Shown piece after piece: positions 1 through 10,509 of a DNA stretch of 64,000 bases. A model generated the notes under the pieces. It did no database searches, had not been told where the DNA came from, and was given only the letters and a program-made list of their open reading frames with translations. The DNA comes from Riptortus pedestris (Eukaryota > Arthropoda > Insecta > Hemiptera > Alydidae). The DNA lies in assembly GCA_019009955.1 (NCBI GenBank), contig CM032228.1, positions 174,540,001 to 174,604,000 of the forward strand, read 5' to 3'. The position numbers and the translations under genes were made by a program. Numbering within the stretch: the stretch's first letter is position 1; each line of letters begins with the position of its first letter.

Positions 1-434
1 ACGCCTTTATTATAATAAGAGCCCATACTAACATTTCCAGGGACGGGTAGGAGTGGGGCTTGTAAGGGAGGCCTGAATTTTAGAATATCGGTATTACGTT
101 TTCTATTCCTTTTTTTTCGGATATATTAAAACATAACAAAAAGTTGTTTAATTTTGTTATTTAGAGTAAGCTATTGTGGGTGGTATTCATTTTTGTCTTT
201 TAACAAAGTAATACAAACGAGATATACACTATAAAACTAAATGCAGGAGGTCAACGATTTCATTGAGCGCTAACGAGTAAGTAAACCAGAACTTTACAAA
301 AAAAACTCGGTAGTCAAATAGTAATTCTTAATCTTCCATGTACACGTTATTGAAGCATATTGCCAAAAAACAAAATAGAAATATTTCCGTCCTCAAAATG
401 AAACCCGAGAGCGAAGCCGGGTACCTAGGCTAGT
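1..434 (-). repeat. Family A unit 1 (left-pointing, partial)
   Basis: Reverse-strand modules (GAGTGGGG...GGGAGGCCTGAA) ending in the unit head, read here as GCGAAGCCGGGTACCTAGGC. The window edge cuts its left side. Confidence 0.8.
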
Positions 435-436
435 AG

Positions 437-1599
437 CTTATAATCATGAAGAATTAATGCTAAATTCGCATACAAGTATCTTATTAGTCCAAGTTCAATC
501 TTTTGAGCTCACTAACAAAATTTGCTTCCGCTTTAAGCTTTGATTTTAACGCATATCTCGTTTTGCCCGAGGATTGTTATACAGCAAAAGTGAATTACAT
601 AACCAAAGTTACTTTAAATAACAAAATAAACAACATTTTTATTTGCAGAAAAACCAGTAGAGACAAAAAGAAATACATATTGCTAGTATTTTTAATTTCA
701 GGCCTCCCTTATAGCCCCCCACTCCAGCCCGATTCCCTAGAAATATTGGTATATGGCTTTATGATAATTAAGGCGTCAAAGATAATGCTAATTACACATA
801 CCGAGTTTTTATTTAGTTCGGTTGACTCTTTTGTGCCAAATAATATTCTTGACACCCGCTAAAATTTTTAGCGTAAACGCCATTTATACTTCGGTATTCG
901 ACGATAGTGTATATAACAAAAGTTTCATCCTAAATAAACAAATAAACAACTTTTTTTATGAAAGTTTATGTATTTACCGAAACACCAAAATAGAAACGGA
1001 ATATACACTATATTTTAATTTCAGGCGTCCCTTATAACCCCCACTCCTGCCCGTCCCTAGAAATATTTGTATGGCTTATGATTATAAGGAAGCGTTAGTG
1101 CTAATACACATAACCGAGTTTTAATTAGTTTGGTTGAGTCTGTGTGCCAAATAAAATTGTTGACTCCCGCTATAATTATTAGCGTATAACGCCTTTATAG
1201 TTCGGTATACGAAAAAAGTGTATATAACAAAAGTTATTTTAAATATCACAAAATAAACAACTTTGTTATGTGCATATTTGCCAAAAAAACCAATAGGAAA
1301 CGAAAATATCGCTATTTTTAATTTCAGGCCTCCCAATTATAACCCCCACCCACTCCAGTTCGTCTCAGAGAATATTAATATAGCCTAAAGTCTAAGTTGG
1401 GTTAGTAAGTAATACACATACCAAGTTTCATAAAATTCTAGTTCAGCCGTTATTATGCGTGAAAAGGTAACAAACAAACATACACGAAAGAAACAAAATG
1501 CAGCAGATATGGTGTCTATGACATGTGGAAACGAAAAGTTATCGTGAAATTACGAGAAAAAAATCAACATACAGACAGACGTTACAATTATATATATAT
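437..1599 (+). repeat. Family A unit 2 (headless)
   Basis: Starts inside a module (CTTATAATCATGAAGAATTA) directly after the inverted head of unit 1. It has three modules ending near 709, 1,036 and 1,340, then the CCAAGTTTCATAAAATTC...AACAAACAAAC tail to ~1,590. Confidence 0.8.
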
Positions 1600-2700
1600 A
1601 CTAGCTCAGATACCCGGCTTCGCCCGGGAATTCATTTGAGGCTGAATGGTGATGGTATTTTTTAGCAGGCTTTACATTACACAATATTTTGACATTTACC
1701 CGTCCCAGTGATTAGACTGATACCCGTCGTTGCCGTGGATTTGCTAATAATAGAATTATTTGTTCGATAATGGCTTCACAGTCTTCGATATTTTTATATT
1801 TTCCGTCTCTTCATTTTATTTTTTTTTACATGTAAAATATGGTGAATTTTTATTTCAGGCCTCCCTTATAACCCCCCTCACGATTCGAACCTAAAAATTT
1901 TAATATAACTTATAATCATGGAAGAATTAATGCTAATTGACATACCGAGTTTTGTTAAGTTTCGTTCATCCGTGACGTACCCGCTAAAGTTTTAACGTAT
2001 AACTCCATTTTATACTTAGGTATAACGACCAAAGTGTATATAACTCTACTCCAAATAACAAAGTAAACAACTTTTGTTATGTTTATATTATTGCGAAAAA
2101 AAAAATAGGAAACGAAATATCGCACTATTTTTAATTTCAGGCTTCCCTTATAACCCCCACTCTTGCCCGTCCCTAGAAATTGTTGGGTATAGATTATGAT
2201 AATAAGGCCGTCAGTGCTAATACACATACCGAGATTTAATTAGTTCGGTTAAGTCTTTTGTGCCAAATAAAATTGTTGACATATCCCGCTATAAATTTTT
2301 TAGCGTATAACGCATTTAAACTTCGATATACGACTAAAAAGATTACATATAAAAAGTTACTCTAAATATCAAAATGAAACAACTTTTGTTATGTGCATAT
2401 TTGGTGAAAAACCAATAGAAAACAAAATATCGCTATTTTTAATTTCAGGCTTCCCCTTATAACCCCCAACTCCTGTTCGTCTCAGAGAAAATTAATATAG
2501 CTTTAAAGTCTAAGGTTGGGTTAGTAGTAATTTACATACCAAGTTTCATAAAATTCGGTTCAGTTGTTTATGCGTGAAAAGGTAACAAACAAACAACAAA
2601 CATACACGAAGAAACAAAATGCAGATATGTGTTCTATGACATGTGAAACGAAAAAGTTATCGTGAAATTTCGTGAAAAAAAATCAATGTACAGACAACAA
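1600..2700 (+). repeat. Family A unit 3 (type I head, 3 modules)
   Basis: Head ACTAGCTCAGATACCCGGCT at 1600, then modules ending in TTATAACCCCC near 1,868, 2,150 and 2,458. The tail is TTTATGCGTGAAAAGGTAAC plus (CAAA)n and ACAGACAACAAACAAA. Confidence 0.85.
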
Positions 2701-2769
2701 ACAAATAAACAAACAAATCAAAAAACTAACAATCATACTAACAAGACACCAAAGAAACAAAATGCAATT

Positions 2770-2782
2770 TTATATATATATA

Positions 2783-2831
<49 letters not shown>
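2770..2831. repeat. (TA)n microsatellite
   Basis: About 60 bp of TA repeats following the tail of family A unit 3. Confidence 0.95.
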
Positions 2832-2835
<4 letters not shown>

Positions 2836-2836
<1 letters not shown>

Positions 2837-2887
2837 GAACGGACCTCATTTTTTTTTTTTTTATGAATTTTTTGTGTTTTTTATATT

Positions 2888-2924
<37 letters not shown>

Positions 2925-3060
2925 CGTCAATTCTAAATCATCGTAGATATTTTTCCTCCTGGGTAGGATCGATGGACATTTGAAGAAATTTTTCGAAACT
3001 CGCATCATGAGTACGACCTCAATAGCTAATTTCCCTTAGGGGAAATCTGCTAAAACCAGT
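2836..3060 (+). repeat. Repeat family C copy with 35-nt poly-T
   Basis: Begins GAACGGACCTCATTTT, continues through a 35-nt T run (2,890-2,924), then GGGTAGGATCGATGGACATT and TGAGTACGACCTCAATAGCT. Related copies are at 4,827-4,960, 5,836-5,888 (inverted) and 62,495-62,620. It is always beside (TA)n. Confidence 0.75.
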
Positions 3061-3785
3061 AATTATTAACAGAGATAATAGGAATTTTCCTGTTTCCTGC
3101 CTATCTACGCCCTCCCCCTTTACGATTTCGGCTATTACTAGATATAATTTTTATTTTTGCATAAAATAGTTTAATATCTAGTATGGTAATGATAAAAATA
3201 AATCATATACCATGGAACATACAATCTTAATTGATGACCCCTAACATATTTGTGATCTCACACAGTGAATGTACAACGAAAAGGATAATTGTTCACTAGT
3301 TATATCAGTCGGTGCATACGGTCGTCTCTGGCTGATGGTCGAGTACAGTTGGCAAGCGCTTTCGATGCAAAGGCACCATCTTCAAGCCGCTAAAGTATAA
3401 CTCTGCCAACACAGTACACCGGTGCCTTGAAGAATTGTTATTTAAGCGTGGGGTAGGAGGGTTCATGGCATATAAGCTTTACGTTAATATTTGATGAGCA
3501 GAAGAGGGAGCTTCCTGAATATATAAATATTGTCGATGGACCTATAGGACTTTTAATTTTTAGAAAATCGTGTCATGAGTACAACCTCAATTGCCTGGAA
3601 GAAAAATCAAATTCACGTATAGCTTATGAACCACGGCATAGGTGACAAACATAAATGGCTATCGAAATCCGTAGAGCTGCCTTTAAGCAATTGAATAACA
3701 AACACGTGGGAAGACAGGTAGACATGAGTTGCATTGTTGATGCTATTGATCTTAGAAAGACCTGAAACGTGAAAAAAAAAAAAAA
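3061..3785. other. Repeat-derived stretch without a gene
   Basis: The part at ~3,315-3,440 (CTGATGGTCGAGTACAGTTG, GGCAAGCGCTTTC) resembles ~54,530-54,640. The part at ~3,700-3,775 (GGAAGACAGGTAGACA ... CCTGAAACGTGAAAA) resembles ~33,375-33,435. No coding signal is seen. Confidence 0.5.
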
Positions 3786-4168
3786 TAAAGTCCGTCACGC
3801 AGGGGCTACACTAAGCAGATTTCCCAAGTGAAGTTATACAATAGAGAAATCTCCATACGAGAGCCGAACAGTTACGGCCGAACTAGCTTTTGGCGGGAAA
3901 CTCACTCGTCCGTTATCGGCATTATTTAATAAAAATGCAAATATCTCGGTTAATATTCAAGATAGAGAATCAATGTATAGAATACTATAGTAAATTTAAT
4001 TTGCAATAAGATTGGTTCTATACAATGTTTTGATGGGACGTATGGTAATGGAGATATTTCGAAAATCCCCCACTCTCACTGGTCCGATTTCAGCCATTAA
4101 CGAACTTGATCTGTCTTTTTGCATAAAACGTATAAATATCTAGTTTGGCAACGATCAAACAAAAATTG

Positions 4169-4170
<2 letters not shown>
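3786..4170 (+). repeat. Family P repeat (poly-C family)
   Basis: Begins GTCCGTCACGCAGGGG with CTAAGCAGATTTCCCA. It continues with AATGCAAATATCTCGGTTAA and GCAATAAGATTGGTTC, then CCCCCACTCTCACTGGTCCG and GCCATTAACGAACTTGATCT. About ten dispersed copies occur in this window, many inside S6K and RPAIN introns. No coding capacity. Confidence 0.75.

Positions 4171-4214
<44 letters not shown>
4171..4214. repeat. (TA)n microsatellite, left flank of solo LTR
   Basis: TA tract into which the 579-bp LTR inserted; it resumes at 4,794-4,826. Confidence 0.95.
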
Positions 4215-4220
<6 letters not shown>

Positions 4221-4789
4221 GAAAATTAAATACATGAATAATCCTTCAGAGAGAGAGTCGCGTATTTGGGAAGTGCGAGATAGATCAAAGAAGCCGACAG
4301 AGGGTCGAGCCCCTACTACTCCGTAGAGTCCGGACGTCGAAGGGCCAGACAATTCCCCTTTGATGTATGCCGACGACCTATATAAAAAACCAGCCAGCCG
4401 CGAGCCAGTCAGTTTTATTCTCACCTGTCTTGATGGTCACAAGAACAGTGTTGTGCCGTGACTGTAAGTAACAGTTTAGTGCCGTGTTTAAGACAGTGTA
4501 GTTCCGCAAAGCAAAGGACAGTGCAGTGCCGCGAAGTAGAGGACAGCGCAGTGCCGCCTTTCTGTGAATTTCAGTGACCGTGAGTGAATTATTGGACTGT
4601 GTAATCTGAAGAACAGTGACGCTATCAGTGTATGCTGTGAGTAGTAATTAAGAATAAATACCAAGTGTATTATGCATTGTGAAATAAATTGTCCAGTGAT
4701 AAAAACTGTGAAACTTGAGAGTATTTAATTTTGCAATCTAAAAAGAACTCTTATTAACAACGTTTATTACTGGTCTTGTAGTAAAACGT

Positions 4790-4793
<4 letters not shown>
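4215..4793 (+). mobile_element. Solo LTR of a Ty3/gypsy-like retrotransposon, 579 bp
   Basis: Starts TGTTGTGAAAA and ends CGTAACA, the TG...CA rule. It is flanked on both sides by ATAT (4211-4214 and 4794-4797) inside a (TA)n tract. A TATA-like CTATATAAAAAA at ~4379, followed by an initiator-like CCAGTCAGTTT, would be its promoter. No internal coding region or second LTR is beside it, so it is a solo LTR. Two related copies exist at 20,638-23,054 (inverted) and ~35,566-35,918. A 4-bp ATAT target resembles the 17.6/297 group of insect gypsy elements; that assignment is inference. Confidence 0.8.

Positions 4794-4826
<33 letters not shown>
4794..4826. repeat. (TA)n microsatellite, right flank of solo LTR
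   Basis: Continuation of the TA tract interrupted by the LTR. Confidence 0.95.
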
Positions 4827-4830
<4 letters not shown>

Positions 4831-4960
4831 GGAACGGACCTCATTTTCGTCTTCTCCTGGGTAGGATCGATGGACATTTGAAGAAATTTTTCGTAAATCG
4901 ATTCATGAGTACGACCTCAATAGCTGATTTCCCCTAGGGGAAATCTGCTAAAATAAATCG
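4827..4960 (+). repeat. Repeat family C copy
   Basis: GAACGGACCTCATTTTCGTC to CTGCTAAAA. It contains the perfect 20-bp palindrome GATTTCCCCTAGGGGAAATC at 4,926-4,945. Confidence 0.75.
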
Positions 4961-5007
4961 CACCAAATTGAAATAGAATTTCAGAGAAATCACACAGTTG
5001 TGTGTGT

Positions 5008-5070
<63 letters not shown>
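5008..5070. repeat. (TA)n microsatellite
   Basis: Preceded by TGTGTGTG and followed by a T run. Confidence 0.95.
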
Positions 5071-5078
<8 letters not shown>

Positions 5079-5080
5079 TT

Positions 5081-5835
5081 CAGACAAACCTTATATTTTG
5101 TTCATATATCTGTAATACATCTAGCAATGTATGAACATAAGTTTTTAAAACAACAAAGGGATTTCATAGATGTTTAGTTATTAAAAACGGGTTAACGGAT
5201 CTTTGTTTTACATGTAGAAATACAAACGTATATGAAATTTAGGATTATGTTTTTGTGTGGTGATTTACCAATTCTATTTTCATTTTGTTTTTTATTATAA
5301 GAATAGGAGTTGCTTAAAACATTCAAGGTGAATTAATTATTGATCCCAAACGGGAATTACCTCCCACTATAATCACCTTAATGATATATTGTTAATCAAA
5401 TTAATTAACTCATCATACTAATGCAGAATAATAATTTAAAATCCATAGTTAAGTTCATGATTGTTGAAGTTACAATAGCTACAAAATCGCAATATAACAA
5501 TTAACTATCTTGATTTAATCCAAGCTATTACGAACGAGCTAAGTCATGTACAAATATTATCATGTTGTTTTTCAAAAGTAACATTAAGTAATGAAATAAG
5601 GTTGTGTAGAGTTGAGGAAAACTCGGTGTACATACCTTCGTGATGTATACTGCTCCTGTCACATGACTGTCACTCATTTACTAAATAAGCTATTAACAAT
5701 TCACACTCCCTCCACCTCCCTTAACTTCTACTACGGCGGGCACAGTAACCCATCAACAATATACCTAACATACACGTACATTTGTCATTTACATTTGGTC
5801 CTGCTCATGACGCGATTTTTGACATTTTTCTTTTA
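5081..5835. other. AT-rich stretch, nothing recognised
   Basis: About 750 bp of low-GC sequence without conserved protein reading, RNA gene or family A/P repeat. It ends at an inverted family C fragment (5,836-5,888) and a new TA tract. Confidence 0.5.
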
Positions 5836-5904
5836 ATACCCATCGATCGTACCTAGGATGACGAAAATGAGGTCCGTTCAAAACTGTATATCTATCTATA
5901 TATT

Positions 5905-5907
<3 letters not shown>

Positions 5908-5953
<46 letters not shown>
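5908..5953. repeat. (TA)n microsatellite
   Basis: TA tract directly before the head of family A unit 4. Confidence 0.95.
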
Positions 5954-5955
<2 letters not shown>

Positions 5956-6952
5956 TAGCTCAGATACCCGGCTTCGCTCGGGAATTCATTTGAGGCTGAA
6001 TGGTGATGGTATTTTTTTTGGCAAGGCTTTACTTTGCACAATATTTTGACATTTACCCGTTCCAGTGTTTAGGGTTAATACCCGTTGTTGGCATTTGTTA
6101 ATAATAAAATTAATTTTTTATGTAAGGCTTCGCTGTCCTCCAAATTGTCATATTCCCCGTCCTCTGTGCATTATGCATAGATTGAGTTATTAAGGACAAA
6201 ATATTAACATAGATTTGAATTAATTTTTCCAGGTGAGGTACCTCATAGTTCAAATTGGAATGAATTGTTGAGCATACCAATATTTCTACGCAAACTACTT
6301 GCTCCACACATTGTTCTTGGAGAAATGTATAAAAAAAAAAATTTAATCTAAATAACAAAGTAAGCAACTTTTGTTATGTGCATGTTTGTCGAAAAACAAA
6401 TAGACAATGAAATATTGCGCATTTTTATTTCAGGCCTCCCTTATAACCCCGTTCTAACCTAAAAATTTTAATATATCTTATAATCATGGAAGAATTAATG
6501 CTAATTGGCATACCGAGTTTCGTTAAGTTCGGTTTAATCGTTAGCGCCCAATGAAATAGTTGACTCTCGCTTTAGTTTATAGTGTATATCTCGTTTATAC
6601 TTAGTTAAAAGACAAAAATGAATATCAAAAAAGTTACTCTAAATAACAAAACAAACAACTTTTGTTATGTGCATATTTGCCGAAAAACGAATAGAAACCG
6701 AAATATCGCTATTTTTACTTTCTGACTTCCCTTATAACCCCCACTCCTGTTTGTCTCAGAGAATATTAATATAGCCTAAAGTCTAAGTTGGGTTAGTAGT
6801 AATATAAATACCAAGTTTCATAAAATTCGGTTCAACCGTTTATGCGTGAAAAGGTAACAAACAAATAAACAAACAGACACGAAAGAAACAAAATGCAGAT
6901 ATGGTGGCGAAAAAAATCAATGTACAGACAGAGGTTACGATTATATATATAT
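5954..6952 (+). repeat. Family A unit 4 (type II head, 2 modules)
   Basis: The type II head region (GGCAAGGCTTTACTTTGCAC ... TTCCAGGTGAGGTACCTCAT) is followed by two modules (~6,440 and ~6,735) and the AACAAACAAATAAAC tail. Confidence 0.85.
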
Positions 6953-8040
6953 ACTAGCTCAGATACCCGGCTTCGCCCGGGAATTCATTTGAGGCTGAAT
7001 GGTGATGGTATTTTTTAGCAGGGTTTACATTGCACAATATTTTGACATTTACCCGTCCCAGTGTTTAGGATTGATACCCGTCTTTCCCGTGGATTTGCTA
7101 ATAATAGAATTATTTGTTCGATAAGGCTTCACAGTCTTCGATATTTTTATATTTCCCGTCTCTTATCCATGTAAATAGGGTGAATTTTTATTTCAGGCCT
7201 CCCTTATAACCCCCCTCCCGTTCGAACCTAAAAATTTTAATATAACTTATAATCATGGAAGAATTAATGCTAATTGACATACCAAGTTTTGTTAAGTTCG
7301 GTTCAGCCTTTAGTGCCCGCTAAAGTTTTAATGTATAACTCATTTATACTTAGGTATACGACAAAAGTGCGTATAACAAAAGTTACTCCAAATAACAAAA
7401 TAAACAACTTTTTTTATGTTTATATTTGCGGAAAAACCAATTGGAAACGAAATAACGCTATTTTTAATTTCAGGCTTCCCTTATAACCCCCACTCCTGCC
7501 CGTCCATAAAAATGTTGGTATGGCTTATTATAGTGAAGGCCTCACTGCTAATACACACATCGAGTTTTATTTAGTTCGGTTGAGTCTTTTTTGGCAAATA
7601 ATATTGTTGACTCCCGCTATAATTTTTAGCGTATAACGCATTTAAACTTCGGTATACGACAAAAGTGTATATAACAAATGTTACTCTAAATAACAATATA
7701 AACAACTTTTGTTAGGTGCATATTTACCGAAAAACCAATAGAAAACGAAATATCGCTATTTTTAATTTCAGGCTTCCCTTATAACCCCCACTCCTGTTCG
7801 TCTCAGAGAAAATTAATATAGCCTAAAGTCTAAGTTGGGTTAGTAGTAATATACATACCAAGTTTCATAAAATTCGGTTCAGCCGTTTATGCGTGAAAAG
7901 GTAACAAACAAACAAACAAACAAACATACACGAAAGAAACAAATGCAGATATGGTGTCTATGACATGTGAAACGAAAAGTTATCGTGAAATTTTGCGAAA
8001 AAAATCAATGTACAGACAGAGGTTACAATTTTATATATAT
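6953..8040 (+). repeat. Family A unit 5 (type I head, 3 modules)
   Basis: Type I head (TTTTTTAGCAGGGTTTACAT), modules ending near 7,207, 7,483 and 7,782, and a full tail ending GAGGTTACAATTTTATATA. The next unit follows after ~9 bp of TA. Confidence 0.88.
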
Positions 8041-9606
8041 ACTAGCTAAGGTACCCGGCTTCGCCCGGGAATTCATTTGAGGCTGAATGAAGATGGTATG
8101 TTTTTGGCAAGGCTTTACTTTCCACAATAATTTTTTTATTTCCTTGTCCCAGTGTTTAGAATTATACCCGTCGTTGCTGTGGATTTGTTAATAATAAAAT
8201 TATTTGTTATTTAAGACTTCACTGTCCTCAATATTTTTATATTTCTCGTCCTCTGTGTATGTAGTTTTTTTTATAACGTAATGGACCATATAATTCATAA
8301 TCCTAGAAAGTATTCTATCTTCCAAACCACGTATGAATAAGTTCCTTTCCCTTCATGCGGTACAATGTCCAACGGTGACAGCTGTTTTAGGTACGTCATA
8401 GCCGCTATTTAAATACTCTTTCATAAGTCTCGATTGTAAACTGTGTATTCATATTGGTTTTTAGTAAAGTATATCATATTACATTAACGGAGCAGAGTTA
8501 ATAAATACCAGAAATACCTGGGTGCACCTACCTAGCGTTTATTCTTGTAAATTATTTATTTATGATAATTAAAGAAATTCACATTCCTGAGAATAACAAT
8601 ATATTGCTATAAGCTTCAATTAACATGTAAACATAGACCAATATGAGGTCGGAAGGGAAGCGGCAGAACTGATAGGACAAAGGAAGTAGCTCGACACAGC
8701 TGCCAACCTGCTCGGCCTCAGTGCTGCCAACCTGCAATGCATTTTGGATAGCTATCCTCTAATACATTCAAATATATTAAAAAATCATATTATATTATCT
8801 TCACAATTCTAAAACTGTTTCAAATATTTTTCACGTTTTAATTAAATAATGTATTAAATACACTGAGAGAACGGTGGGACAGTATACCTTATTTGGTGCA
8901 AACTGTTACTGGTGTTAAAAAATAACATAGTTTTGAATTATTAAGGATAAAATTTGAACATGGATTTGAATTAACTTATCCAGCTGAGATACCTCGGAAG
9001 TTCATTTTGGAATGTATTGTTGAGCATATCAATATTTCTAAGCAAATTACTTGTTTCATACCTTATTTTACAAAAAAAAAATTATAAAACAAAATTTACA
9101 CTAATTAAAAAAGTAAACAACTTATGTTATGTGCACGATTGCCGAAAAACAAATAGACGATGAAATATCGCGAATTTTTATTTCAGGCCTCCCTTATAAC
9201 CCCCACTCCCGTTCTAACCTATCATTTTTAATATATCTTATAATCATGGAAGAATTAATGCTAATTCACATAAAGAGTTTTGTTAAGTTCGGTTCAATCG
9301 TTAGTGCACAACAAAATTGTTGGCTCCCGCTCTGGTTTATAGTGCATATCTCGTTTATATTTTGTTATACGACAAAATTGAATATAACAAAAGTTACTTT
9401 AAATAACAAAATAAAAAACTTCACTTATGTTCATATTTGCCGAAAAACCAATAGGAAACGAAATAACACTATTTTTAATTTCTGGCATCCCTTATAACCC
9501 CCACTCCTGCCCGTCCCTAGAAAGTAGTTAGTATGGCTTATTATAAGGAAGGCTTTTGTGCTAATTCACATACCGAGTTTGGTTTAGTTCGGTTGAGTCT
9601 ACAATT
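8041..9606 (+). repeat. Family A unit 6 (type II head, interrupted, truncated)
   Basis: Head ACTAGCTAAGGTACCCGGCT. The type II region breaks at ~8,270 and resumes at ~8,935 with TTTTGAATTATTAAGGATAA. Two modules follow (~9,198 and ~9,492). The last module stops in GTTCGGTTGAGTCT and jumps straight to ACAATTTTATATA, so the tail is deleted. Confidence 0.8.
8270..8934. other. ~665-bp insertion in family A unit 6
   Basis: Unrelated to family A. It has a TATTTAAATA box, an AATAAATA run and no long reading frame, which could fit a solo LTR or non-autonomous element. I could not define termini or target duplication. Confidence 0.45.
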
Positions 9607-9617
9607 TTATATATATA

Positions 9618-9680
<63 letters not shown>
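9607..9680. repeat. (TA)n microsatellite
   Basis: TA tract with one C interruption, between units 6 and 7. Confidence 0.95.
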
Positions 9681-9682
<2 letters not shown>

Positions 9683-10509
9683 TAGCTCAGATACCCGGCT
9701 TCGCCCGGGAATTCATTTGAGGCTGAATGGTGATAGTATTTTTTAGCAGGCTTTACATTGCACAATATTTTGACATTTACCCGTCCCAGGGTTTAGGATT
9801 GATACCCGTCGTTGCCGTGGATTTGCTAATAATAGAATATTTGTTCGATAAGGCTTCACTGTCTTCGATTATTTTTATATTTCCCGTCTCTTATACATGT
9901 AAATATGGTTTATTTTTATTTCAGGCCTCCCTTATAACCCCCCCCCCCCCGTTCGAACCTAAAAATTTTAATATAACTTTTAATTATGGAAGAATTAATG
10001 CTAATTGACATACCGAGCTTGGTAAAGTTCGGTTCAGCCGTTAGTGCCCAATAACATTGTTGGCTCCCGCTAAAGTTTTAACGTATAACTCATTTATACT
10101 TAGGTATACGACAAAAGTGTATATAACAAAAGTTACTCCAAATAACAAAATAAATAACTTTTCTTATGTGCATATTTGCCGAAAAACCAATAGAAAAAGA
10201 AATATCGCTATTTTTAATTTCAGGCTTCCCTTATAACCCCCACTCCTGTTCGTCTCAGAGGAAATTAATATAGCCTAAAGTCTAAGTTGGGTTAGTAGTA
10301 ATGTACATACCAGGTTTCATAAAATTCGGTTCAGCCGTTTATGCGTGAAAAGGTAACAAACAAACAAACAAACAAACAAACATACACGAAAGAAACAAAA
10401 TGCAGATATGGTGTCTATGACATGTGAAACGAAAAGTTATCGTGAAATTTCGCGAAAAAAATCAATGTACAGACAGAGGTTACAATTTTATATATATATA
10501 GATATATAT
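9681..10509 (+). repeat. Family A unit 7 (type I head, 2 modules)
   Basis: Modules end near 9,937 (with a poly-C run) and 10,230. It has a full CCAGGTTTCATAAAATTCGG tail with five AAAC repeats. Confidence 0.88.

Noticed and set aside
1600..1640. Hammerhead ribozyme in the family A head
   Set aside because: A hairpin is present, but the conserved CTGATGAG and GAAA core elements are missing.
2733..3008. Open stretch with Lys and Ile-Tyr repeats on the minus strand
   Set aside because: It is translated (TA)n and poly-T; no protein signal. The same applies to open stretches across other TA tracts (for example 4,155-4,424, 5,858-6,049, 12,396-12,599, 20,071-20,310).
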